A DNA stretch of 7,388 bases from Sulfurimonas sp. Lineage in GTDB: Bacteria; Campylobacterota; Campylobacteria; Campylobacterales; Sulfurimonadaceae. Below are positions 1 to 5,825 of the stretch, piece by piece (within the stretch, counting starts at the first letter, position 1; each line of letters opens with the position of its first letter). The DNA lies in the NCBI GenBank assembly GCA_027083475.1, contig JALWON010000086.1, positions 1 through 7,388 of the forward strand. The letters are read 5' to 3'. A program made the position numbers and the translations under genes. Under the pieces are notes generated by a model. The model ran no database searches. It worked only from the letters and a program-made list of their open reading frames with translations, and was not told the origin of the DNA.

Positions 1-2
1 AT

Positions 3-929
3 TTAAAAATAGCCGTACAAGAGGGTGCAAAAATCCATGTGGACAACCTTTTTGAACTCAATGATTTAGAAAAAATTGCAGATGAGTTAGATATGAAAAT
101 CCCTGTTGCCATTCGTATCAACATGGACACAGGAACCTATCCACAATGGTCACGTTTTGGGTTTAACTACGAGAGTGGAGATGCGTATGAAGCGATAAAA
201 CGCATGTACGATGGTGGAAAGATGTACCTTAATGGTATTCACTCTCACATTGGTACTTTTATGCTTGATGCCAATGCGTATAAACTTGCAACAACAAAAA
301 TTATGCAACTCAAAGCACAAGTTGAAACTGATTTTAATGCTGAGATAGAGTATATCGATTTGGGTGGTGGTTTTGCAAGTAAATCAAATCTCAAAGGGGT
401 GTATCAATCAGCTGATGTGATTGTCCCAACAGCAGATGATTATGCACAGGCCATTACAGAAGCGATTTATGCAAATAACAGAAGTGAAAAACTTCCAAAA
501 CTCTACCTAGAGACGGGACGGGCAATGATAGATGAAGCGGGCTATTTACTTACTTCTGTGCATGGGTATAAAAGATTTCCAGATGGAAAAAAAGGGTATA
601 TCTTAGATGCAGGTGTGAATTTACTGTATACTTCAACATGGTATAACTTTAATGTTGAACTCGATAAACATTACGAGGGAGAGAATGAGCCATCGATGCT
701 TAATGGTCCTCTGTGTATGAATATTGATGTGATAGAAGAGCATTTGATGTTACCATCTCTTGATCGAGGGAGTGTGCTGACTATTTCTCCTGTGGGAGCG
801 TATAACTATACACAATCTATGCAATTTATTCGCTATAAACCAGCTGTTGTTCTCATAGATACAGCAGGTAAAGCACGTGTTATTAAAGAAGTAGATGATT
901 TAGCAACTGTCAATTACAAAGAGGTATAA
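3..929 (+). CDS. PLP-dependent decarboxylase, Orn/DAP/Arg decarboxylase 2 family (5'-truncated)
   Basis: The frame is open to the left edge, so the gene starts upstream; the in-frame GTG at 39 is internal, because family-like sequence (LKIAVQEGAKIHVDN) precedes it. About 308 residues are visible of a family usually near 400, so roughly the first 90, including the PLP-binding lysine, are missing. Seen in order: HSHIGT at 240-257 (barrel histidine that stacks on PLP), DLGGGF at 357-374 (phosphate-binding glycine loop), ETGR at 510-521 (EPGR in most relatives), GPLC with the C-terminal-domain cysteine at 714-716, and GAYNYTQSMQF near 797-829 (the GAY motif contacting PLP). Such enzymes decarboxylate basic or diamino acids in the cytoplasm. 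The glutamate that follows the cysteine in diaminopimelate decarboxylase (CE) is methionine here, so lysine biosynthesis is doubtful and the substrate is unknown. Only 8 bases separate it from the transporter-peptidase gene, which implies one operon. Confidence 0.88.
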   Translation, partial: LKIAVQEGAKIHVDNLFELNDLEKIADELDMKIPVAIRINMDTGTYPQWSRFGFNYESGDAYEAIKRMYDGGKMYLNGIHSHIGTFMLDANAYKLATTKIMQLKAQVETDFNAEIEYIDLGGGFASKSNLKGVYQSADVIVPTADDYAQAITEAIYANNRSEKLPKLYLETGRAMIDEAGYLLTSVHGYKRFPDGKKGYILDAGVNLLYTSTWYNFNVELDKHYEGENEPSMLNGPLCMNIDVIEEHLMLPSLDRGSVLTISPVGAYNYTQSMQFIRYKPAVVLIDTAGKARVIKEVDDLATVNYKEV

Positions 930-937
930 AAAAGAGT

Positions 938-2968
938 ATGGAAAATTATAAAAGTCTTTTCTATAGTGCACTCAAACCCTACAGTGCACTGTTATTTTTA
1001 AATAACAAGTATGCAGGACTTGCACTTTTAGTCATTACTTTTATAAATCCATCGGTTGCTTTGAGCGGGTTGGCAGCAGTTGTCTTTGCGATTCTTTTTG
1101 CGGAGTATTTGGCATTTAAAGAGGCGTATTTGGCACAGGGTTTTTACATTTACAACTCTTTGCTTGTGGGCATGGGGATAGGGTATATCTTCTCTCCTTC
1201 ACTGATGAGTATTGCCCTCATTGCGATAGTTTCTTCCTTTACTTTTATGCTCTCTTTTATGTTCAATCGTCTTTTTAGTGTTTATAAAATTCCCATTCTC
1301 TCCTTGCCTTTTTCCATTGTGACAATGTTTGTCTATCTTGCCTCACTCAAGTACTCAGGGCTTCTCTCAACCCTTGTGAACAACAGTGCACGCTATGACA
1401 TTCATTTACCGCTTGTGATAGGTGCATTTTTTAAATCTTTTGGAACAATTTTCTTCTTGCCTTCAAATATAGCAGGGATAGCGATGTTTTTACTTGTGCT
1501 GTACTTTTCTCGCATTAGCGCAATTATGGCACTTGTTGGTTTTTATGCAGGGGTAGGGATTCATAGTTTTTTACTTGGCTCATTCACTCAAGCACTCTAT
1601 GATGGCTATGCGTTTAACTATATTTTAGTCGCTATTGCCTTGTGTGGAGTGTTTCTTTTGCCAACACTCAAAAATTTCATCTTAGCTTTGGTAGGTGTTG
1701 CTATGAGTGTTGTTTTAACAGATGCCATTGGCATCCTCTTTAACTACTATGCAATTCCTGTTTTTACTCTGCCTTTTAACATTACCGTTATTGTCTTCAT
1801 TTTTATGCTTTCGTTGATTTACTATAAAGAGTTTAATGTTGAGATAAAATCTACTCCTGAGGAGTCACTTTCGAATTATTTGAGTAAAATTTTTCGTTTT
1901 GGAGATATGCGTGCAAAAATAGCCTTGCCTTTTTCAGGAGAATGGAGTGTATACCAAGCCTTTGATGGGGAGTGGACACATAAGGGGAAGTACAAATATG
2001 CTTATGATTTTGTAAAAAGAAGAGGTGAAAAAAGCTATAAAAATCAAGGGTTATACCCGCAAGACTACTATGCGTTTGGGGAATCTATTCTTGCCCCTGT
2101 CAGTGGCTATGTGGTGGCAATGCGACACGATTTAGTAGATAACATCATCGGAGAGGTAGATACTCTGAACAATTGGGGAAACTACATTATCATTAGAAGT
2201 GATTTAGGTTTTTTTGTAGAGATTAGCCACTTGATGCAGTACTCTGTAAGTGTGGAAGTGGGTAGCTACATTGAGAGTAATACCATTATTGCAAAATGTG
2301 GGAACAGTGGTTACTCTCCAGAGCCACACATTCACATTCAAGTACAAGAGTTAGGAGTGCTGGGTGGTTTTACACAAAGTTTCTGTTTTAGTGAGTATTT
2401 TCAAGGAGAGAAACTCCTTTTCAATGCTTTACCACAAGTAGGAGAGCGGGTACATGCTGCGGTCTTAGACAAAAGTGTCAGTTCTCGTTTTATCTACATT
2501 TTAGATGATATTTTTTCTTATGAAATTTTTGAAAAAGGAGTGAAAAAAGGGGAAGTAAGTTTTCTTGTGAAAATGGATGAGTATGGTGCCTTCTTTTTTG
2601 AGGATGAGGCAAAGAATAGACTTTTCTTTTATAATGATTTAAAAGAGTTTTATTTTTATAATTATGAAGGGGGTGAATCACATCTTAAATGGCTGTTTAT
2701 TTTAGCTCCGAGAACACCTTTTGTGCACACAAAAGGAGTGACTTATAGTGATTATCTACCGGTTTATTTGCTCCAGTCAAAATTCAAACAGATGGCGATA
2801 GAATTAGCTGCAACAGTAAAAAAAGATGTATATAAACTCGAATATACATACTTTTATGATACACACAAGATAGTCTCAGACTTTGGAGTAGCACATTTGA
2901 GTGCAATTCACAAAGGCTTCACAAACATCAGGTATAATGATGTCGAATTAAATTTAATACAAGGATAA
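938..2968 (+). CDS. Urea-transporter-like membrane domain fused to M23 metalloendopeptidase
   Basis: This is a 676-residue fusion. Residues 13-298 form about ten hydrophobic segments in two homologous halves: GFYIYNSLLVGMGIGY (68-83) pairs with GYAFNYILVAIALCGVF (223-239), and YKIPILSLPF (116-125) with YAIPVFTLPF (271-280). This duplication and the LPF motifs are typical of the urea transporter (UT) family. Residues 328-480 are an M23 (LytM/lysostaphin-type) domain with HxGxxxYAxD (H348, D357), the substrate-side histidine in ISH (H431) and GNSG...PHIHIQ (H464, H466), so all zinc and catalytic positions look intact. M23 enzymes cut peptidoglycan cross-bridges in the periplasm. Residues 485-676 are an aromatic-rich extension I do not recognise. 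The ATG has a weak AAGAG upstream (932-936), and the next gene follows after 3 bases. Known UT proteins have both termini in the cytoplasm, which conflicts with a periplasmic peptidase. The permeant may not be urea. Confidence 0.85.
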   Translation: MENYKSLFYSALKPYSALLFLNNKYAGLALLVITFINPSVALSGLAAVVFAILFAEYLAFKEAYLAQGFYIYNSLLVGMGIGYIFSPSLMSIALIAIVSSFTFMLSFMFNRLFSVYKIPILSLPFSIVTMFVYLASLKYSGLLSTLVNNSARYDIHLPLVIGAFFKSFGTIFFLPSNIAGIAMFLLVLYFSRISAIMALVGFYAGVGIHSFLLGSFTQALYDGYAFNYILVAIALCGVFLLPTLKNFILALVGVAMSVVLTDAIGILFNYYAIPVFTLPFNITVIVFIFMLSLIYYKEFNVEIKSTPEESLSNYLSKIFRFGDMRAKIALPFSGEWSVYQAFDGEWTHKGKYKYAYDFVKRRGEKSYKNQGLYPQDYYAFGESILAPVSGYVVAMRHDLVDNIIGEVDTLNNWGNYIIIRSDLGFFVEISHLMQYSVSVEVGSYIESNTIIAKCGNSGYSPEPHIHIQVQELGVLGGFTQSFCFSEYFQGEKLLFNALPQVGERVHAAVLDKSVSSRFIYILDDIFSYEIFEKGVKKGEVSFLVKMDEYGAFFFEDEAKNRLFFYNDLKEFYFYNYEGGESHLKWLFILAPRTPFVHTKGVTYSDYLPVYLLQSKFKQMAIELAATVKKDVYKLEYTYFYDTHKIVSDFGVAHLSAIHKGFTNIRYNDVELNLIQG

Positions 2969-2971
2969 AAA

Positions 2972-3868
2972 ATGAAAAAATTAGTTTTAGCAACCGCTCT
3001 GGCTGCAACTGCTCTCATAGCAGATGTGAAAACTGTTACCCCCTATGTGGGGTCTTTGAGTTATGATTCAAGTAGTGCAAAATCAATTAAAGATACGGCA
3101 AAACTCGCAGGACTTTACACAAGTGTAGGGAATTTAAACTATTTATTAGAGTTTGCTTATGGGTATACAAAGATTAACTATAAAGATGGCACGATACAAG
3201 ATCTTAAACAGCATGATATTACACTCAAGTATGGGAAATTTTATAAAAATTATGCATGGAGTGCTGGTTTACACTATATCAATAACAATGAAACAGGGGC
3301 TATTAAAGATTTAGCAGATGGGTATACTGCTATTTTAGGTCTTGAAGGGTATAAATGGTATGGTTATAACAAGCTTACTTATGGTGTAGATACTTACTAC
3401 TCGTATTATAGAAATGCTTTTAATGAGACTTCTCGTGCATCAGAAACAAAAGTGGGTCTTTTACAAGTAAGTCCTAAAATCATGCACTCTAAAGCGATTA
3501 ATATCAATACAAGAAACACTATTGCATTGACAGCGAATTTTATTAAAGCCAATGATTATAAGGACTCAAGTTATACATCATATGAAATCTCTGATACACT
3601 AGGGTATAAAAAGTTTTATGCAACACTCAAGTATAATGGAGGCAAGATGCGAAGTGGTGTCAAAGATGGTGGATTTACCGTCTATAATACAAAAGATTTA
3701 CTCAAAAATGCATATACTGCAAAACTAGGGTACTACTTTACACCAAAACTTGAGGCAGACATAAGTTATACTCGTAACAATTATCAAGAGTATGATGCAG
3801 CAAATTTGGCATTACTTCCTGAGGGAACAAGCTCTATTGCTGTTGTTTCAATGAGTTATAGTTACTAA
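2972..3868 (+). CDS. Outer-membrane beta-barrel protein
   Basis: The protein has 298 residues. An N-terminal signal peptide (MKKLVLATALAATALIA, likely cut after A17) is followed by alternating polar/aromatic segments rich in Tyr, Thr, Gly and Asn, with no long hydrophobic helix. Short strand-like runs such as YAWSAGLHY, YTAKLGYYF and SIAVVSMSYSY recur. The last residue is a tyrosine in an alternating strand, the usual BAM recognition pattern of outer-membrane proteins. A good ribosome-binding site, AAGGA at 2961-2965, overlaps the end of the previous gene and supports this start. Its TAA shares one base with the ATG of the TPR gene, so translation is probably coupled. In context it may be the outer-membrane channel or anchor working with the UT-M23 fusion. 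I cannot assign a named barrel family from sequence alone; the strand number and any substrate are unknown. Confidence 0.75.
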   Translation: MKKLVLATALAATALIADVKTVTPYVGSLSYDSSSAKSIKDTAKLAGLYTSVGNLNYLLEFAYGYTKINYKDGTIQDLKQHDITLKYGKFYKNYAWSAGLHYINNNETGAIKDLADGYTAILGLEGYKWYGYNKLTYGVDTYYSYYRNAFNETSRASETKVGLLQVSPKIMHSKAININTRNTIALTANFIKANDYKDSSYTSYEISDTLGYKKFYATLKYNGGKMRSGVKDGGFTVYNTKDLLKNAYTAKLGYYFTPKLEADISYTRNNYQEYDAANLALLPEGTSSIAVVSMSYSY

Positions 3869-4467
3869 TGAAAAAAATAGCACTTTTACTCCTCTTTACA
3901 ATCTCCTTGTTATCTTCTAGTGAAGAATTTGAGAGTATAAAGAGTGCCTATTTTAAATCTTATGACTATGAGCAGGTTGGGCAGTTTAAGGAGGCTATCA
4001 AAATTTTAGCCCCTTTATCTAAAAAGTACCCAAAAGGGTACACGCTCAACCTGCGTTTTGCTTGGTTGTTTTACCTCCAAAAACAGTACAATACCTCGCT
4101 AGAATACTACAAAAAAGCATCACTTTTAAATACCCAGGCTCTTGAACCAAAGCTTGGGTTAATTCGTGTTTATTTGGCAACATACTCTTTTGAAAAAGCA
4201 CAAAATGTTGCTACTGAGATTTTAAAGCATGATTATTATAACTATTATGCAAATCTTTACATGATACAAGCACTGCTTGCACAAAAAAAGTATGAAAATG
4301 CACTCTCTGTGACACAAAAAATCTTAGCACTCTACCCAACAGATACACTCTTTTTGGAGCAATTACTGCTTATCTATAAAGCAACAAAGAGTCAGTATTA
4401 TGATGATGTCTACGAAAGTATTTTAATTTTAGATCCCAATAATGTTTTGGTACGCACACTGCACTAG
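3868..4467 (+). CDS. Exported tetratricopeptide-repeat (TPR) protein
   Basis: The protein has 199 residues. A short signal sequence (MKKIALLLLFTISLLSSS) lacks an obvious lipobox cysteine, so a soluble periplasmic protein is more likely than a lipoprotein. The remainder is helical with about four TPR-like repeats at roughly residues 23-55, 58-91, 92-125 and 126-157. They show the usual small and aromatic spacing, for example QFKEAIKILAPLSKKYP, QYNTSLEYYKKASLLN and KYENALSVTQKILALYP. TPR arrays scaffold protein-protein contacts, and in this operon it is a natural adaptor between the barrel and the peptidase fusion (inference). The start ATG overlaps the preceding stop by one base and has no Shine-Dalgarno of its own, so it depends on coupling. 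The regulator gene follows after only 2 bases. The fold is well supported; the partner is not known. Confidence 0.8.
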   Translation: MKKIALLLLFTISLLSSSEEFESIKSAYFKSYDYEQVGQFKEAIKILAPLSKKYPKGYTLNLRFAWLFYLQKQYNTSLEYYKKASLLNTQALEPKLGLIRVYLATYSFEKAQNVATEILKHDYYNYYANLYMIQALLAQKKYENALSVTQKILALYPTDTLFLEQLLLIYKATKSQYYDDVYESILILDPNNVLVRTLH

Positions 4468-4469
4468 TT

Positions 4470-5081
4470 ATGTATAAAATTTTATTGGCTGATTTGGATT
4501 TGATTGGGGTGGAGACGAGTATCTTCCCCAATTATGATGTTGATAGAGTTTATAATATGGATGATTTTTATAATTTTACTTATGAGAAGCATTATGACAT
4601 CTATATTGCCAATTATTATTACTATGATGTTGTCAAAGAGTTACAGCATCTCAATAGTAAAACAAGAACACTTTTTATAGATGAGTACTATGATATACGG
4701 CATCTCAAACAAGCCTTTGAAATTGCAGATGATTACATCATTAAACCGCTTAACCTGCAGGAGTTGGCAATTCGAACAGAGTATCACCTGAAAAAACTCT
4801 ACAGCATTAAAAAAGAGATTGTAACTTATAACGATATGTATTTTCATATCAAGTCAAAACAGCTCTACCATAAAAATACAAAAGTTAAACTCTCCCCAAA
4901 TGAAGCAAAACTTTTAGAGTACTTCTTATGTCAATTGGGAAGTCCCCTGCATAAAGAGAATATTTTAGATTATTTAGAGAGTTCAAGTGATGGAACACTG
5001 CGTGTATATATTTCTAAACTGAATAAATTAGGTTTTGAGATAAGCTATGAAAGAAGCAATTTATCGTATACACTTACTTAA
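4470..5081 (+). CDS. Atypical OmpR-family response regulator with degenerate receiver
   Basis: The protein has 203 residues, slightly short for the OmpR/PhoB class. Residues 1-105 align by eye with a receiver: MYKILLADLD at strand 1 and DDYIIKPLNLQEL (87-99) with the conserved K92-P93. At the phosphorylation strand, YDIYIAN (42-48) places Asn48 where the phosphoacceptor Asp belongs, followed by four tyrosines. The acidic pair after strand 1 is reduced (D8, L9), and the conserved Thr/Ser position, 22 residues before K92, is Ile70. Residues about 123-203 resemble a winged-helix effector domain (KVKLSPNEAKLLEYFL, then TLRVYISKLNKLGFEI and SNLSYTLT). It probably binds DNA without classical Asp phosphorylation and may autoregulate this operon (inference). 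No histidine kinase lies in the window. The gene starts 2 bases after the TPR stop without a visible ribosome-binding site. Three sequence rows (4561-4740) count to about 28% GC. Confidence 0.8.
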   Translation: MYKILLADLDLIGVETSIFPNYDVDRVYNMDDFYNFTYEKHYDIYIANYYYYDVVKELQHLNSKTRTLFIDEYYDIRHLKQAFEIADDYIIKPLNLQELAIRTEYHLKKLYSIKKEIVTYNDMYFHIKSKQLYHKNTKVKLSPNEAKLLEYFLCQLGSPLHKENILDYLESSSDGTLRVYISKLNKLGFEISYERSNLSYTLT

Positions 5082-5086
5082 AGTAA
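5074..5086. repeat. Short perfect inverted repeat across the regulator stop codon
   Basis: TTACTT (5074-5079) and AAGTAA (5081-5086) are exact reverse complements around a single central A, and they include the regulator's TAA. The loop is too short for an RNA hairpin and no U-tract follows directly, so a protein-binding site or chance is likelier than a terminator. Confidence 0.3.
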
Positions 5087-5091
5087 ATATT

Positions 5092-5107
5092 AAATTTAAA
5101 TAAATTT
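5092..5107. repeat. AT-only inverted repeat, candidate toxin-antitoxin operator
   Basis: AAATTTA (5092-5098) and TAAATTT (5101-5107) are perfect reverse complements separated by AA. The repeat ends 15 bases before the -10 box of the toxin gene, so it covers roughly the -35 region, where an autoregulating ribbon-helix-helix antitoxin commonly binds. Because the sequence is pure A/T, a chance repeat is quite possible. It could also form a very weak hairpin between the two transcription units. Confidence 0.35.
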
Positions 5108-5122
5108 TTATAAGATAGCGTA

Positions 5123-5128
5123 TATAAT
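5123..5128 (+). promoter_or_regulatory. -10 box (TATAAT) of the toxin-antitoxin promoter
   Basis: A consensus TATAAT hexamer ends 6 bases before the toxin ATG at 5135. With the usual 6-7 base spacing the transcript would begin at or next to the start codon, giving a leaderless or nearly leaderless mRNA. No Shine-Dalgarno is visible upstream of the ATG. No convincing -35 box is seen, which is common in Campylobacterota. A weaker TATAAG at 5109-5114 is an alternative. Confidence 0.6.
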
Positions 5129-5134
5129 ACCACT

Positions 5135-5542
5135 ATGAAGAATATAGTAATTGATACAAATGTATTGTTGTCAGCCATTTATTCAAATAAAGGTGCTAGT
5201 TACAAGTTGTTATCAATGATTGATAGTGATAAATTTAAAGTAAATATTTCAACAACGCTCATATATGAATATGAAGAGATATTAAAGTTAAAATCAAAAC
5301 TTGAAATAAAATATATTGATTCAATTTTAAACTATATTTGTAAAATTGGAAAAAAGAATAAAATCTTTTATCTTTGGAGACCAAAGTTAAAAGATGTAGA
5401 TGATGATTTTTTACTTGAACTTGCAGTAAAATCAGATTCTATTATAGTTACACTTAATGGAAAAGATTTTAAACCTGCAAATGAATTTAATGTCAAGGTT
5501 ATGACACCAAAAGAATTTTTACAACACATAGGAGAGATATAA
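5135..5542 (+). CDS. PIN-domain ribonuclease toxin
   Basis: The protein has 135 residues, normal for the PIN toxin family (COG1569-like). It opens MKNIVIDTNVLLSA, placing the first catalytic aspartate at D7. It continues with YEYEEIL (E45/E47/E48, second acidic position), DVDDDFLLELA (D90/D91) and IIVTLNGKDF (D111), which make the acidic metal-binding cluster of PIN nucleases. Such toxins cut RNA in the cytoplasm and are neutralised by the partner encoded next to them. The ATG is fixed by the canonical spacing to D7 and has no Shine-Dalgarno. The stop overlaps the antitoxin start by one base. A hand count of 5161-5520 gives 85 G/C in 360 (about 24%), with many AAA, ATA and TTA codons, consistent with a mobile origin, although the upstream regulator is also AT-rich. 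The RNA target cannot be inferred. Confidence 0.88.
   Translation: MKNIVIDTNVLLSAIYSNKGASYKLLSMIDSDKFKVNISTTLIYEYEEILKLKSKLEIKYIDSILNYICKIGKKNKIFYLWRPKLKDVDDDFLLELAVKSDSIIVTLNGKDFKPANEFNVKVMTPKEFLQHIGEI
5531..5536 (+). promoter_or_regulatory. Ribosome-binding site of the antitoxin inside the toxin gene
   Basis: GGAGAG lies 5 bases before the antitoxin ATG at 5542, inside the last toxin codons. It is a strong site, whereas the toxin has none visible. That would favour antitoxin synthesis over toxin from the shared mRNA (inference). Confidence 0.65.
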
Positions 5543-5778
5543 TGAAAACAATGAGTTTAAGAATGCCAGATTATTTAAAATCAGCAGTGAGTGATGTCTG
5601 TCAAGGTGAAAAAATCTCAATAAATCAATTTATTGTAAATGCTTTAAGTGAAAAAGTATCTGCCCTGCAAACTGTTGATATTATTGAAAAAAAAGCAAAA
5701 AAAGCTTCAAAGGAAGATTTTTTATATGCTTTAAGTCAAGTTCCTAGTAATGAACCTTACGAGAATGATAAGCTTTAA
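5542..5778 (+). CDS. Ribbon-helix-helix antitoxin
   Basis: The protein has 78 residues. Residues 3-8 (TMSLRM) suit the DNA-contacting beta strand, residues 10-21 form helix 1, and ISINQFIVNALSEKV (25-39) is the typical second helix of Arc/MetJ- or HicB-like antitoxins. The lysine-rich, then acidic tail (about 48-78) would be disordered alone and is the likely part that wraps and blocks the PIN toxin. It overlaps the toxin stop by one base and has its own GGAGAG site, so the two are co-translated in toxin-first order, the reverse of most type II modules. By family analogy, the antitoxin or the complex represses the promoter upstream of the toxin; the inverted repeat at 5092-5107 is a candidate site. 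The fold assignment is good; the exact antitoxin family is not settled. Confidence 0.8.
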   Translation: MKTMSLRMPDYLKSAVSDVCQGEKISINQFIVNALSEKVSALQTVDIIEKKAKKASKEDFLYALSQVPSNEPYENDKL

Positions 5779-5810
5779 AAATTTGGTGTTCAATTTGTTT
5801 AATAAAAATC

Positions 5811-5819
5811 TGATACAAT
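5811..5819 (+). promoter_or_regulatory. Extended -10 promoter of the metal-efflux operon
   Basis: TGATACAAT matches an extended -10 (TGn followed by TACAAT at 5814-5819), ending 6 bases before the ATG at 5826. Predicted initiation falls on that ATG, again suggesting a leaderless mRNA. The upstream 30 bases are T-rich, with no clean -35 at 17 bases. No operator for a metal sensor is recognisable. Confidence 0.55.
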
Positions 5820-5825
5820 ACCCCT

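Noticed and set aside
39..41. GTG at 39 as the start of the decarboxylase
   Set aside because: The frame stays open to the window edge and the preceding residues match the family, so the true start is upstream.
3..929. Alanine racemase as the product of the first gene
   Set aside because: The GPLC cysteine and GAYNYTQSMQF motifs belong to the decarboxylase branch of fold-type III enzymes.
2490..2681. Antisense open frame of 63 codons
   Set aside because: It lies wholly inside the peptidase gene on the other strand, has low-complexity His/Lys/Leu content, and has no recognisable domain.
4641..4847. Antisense open frame of 68 codons within the regulator gene
   Set aside because: It is a shadow of the sense gene with no motif; AT-rich DNA gives such frames by chance.
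5082..5134. Rho-independent terminator after the regulator gene
   Set aside because: The inverted repeats are A/T-only or have a one-base loop and lack a GC stem, so no convincing terminator is visible.
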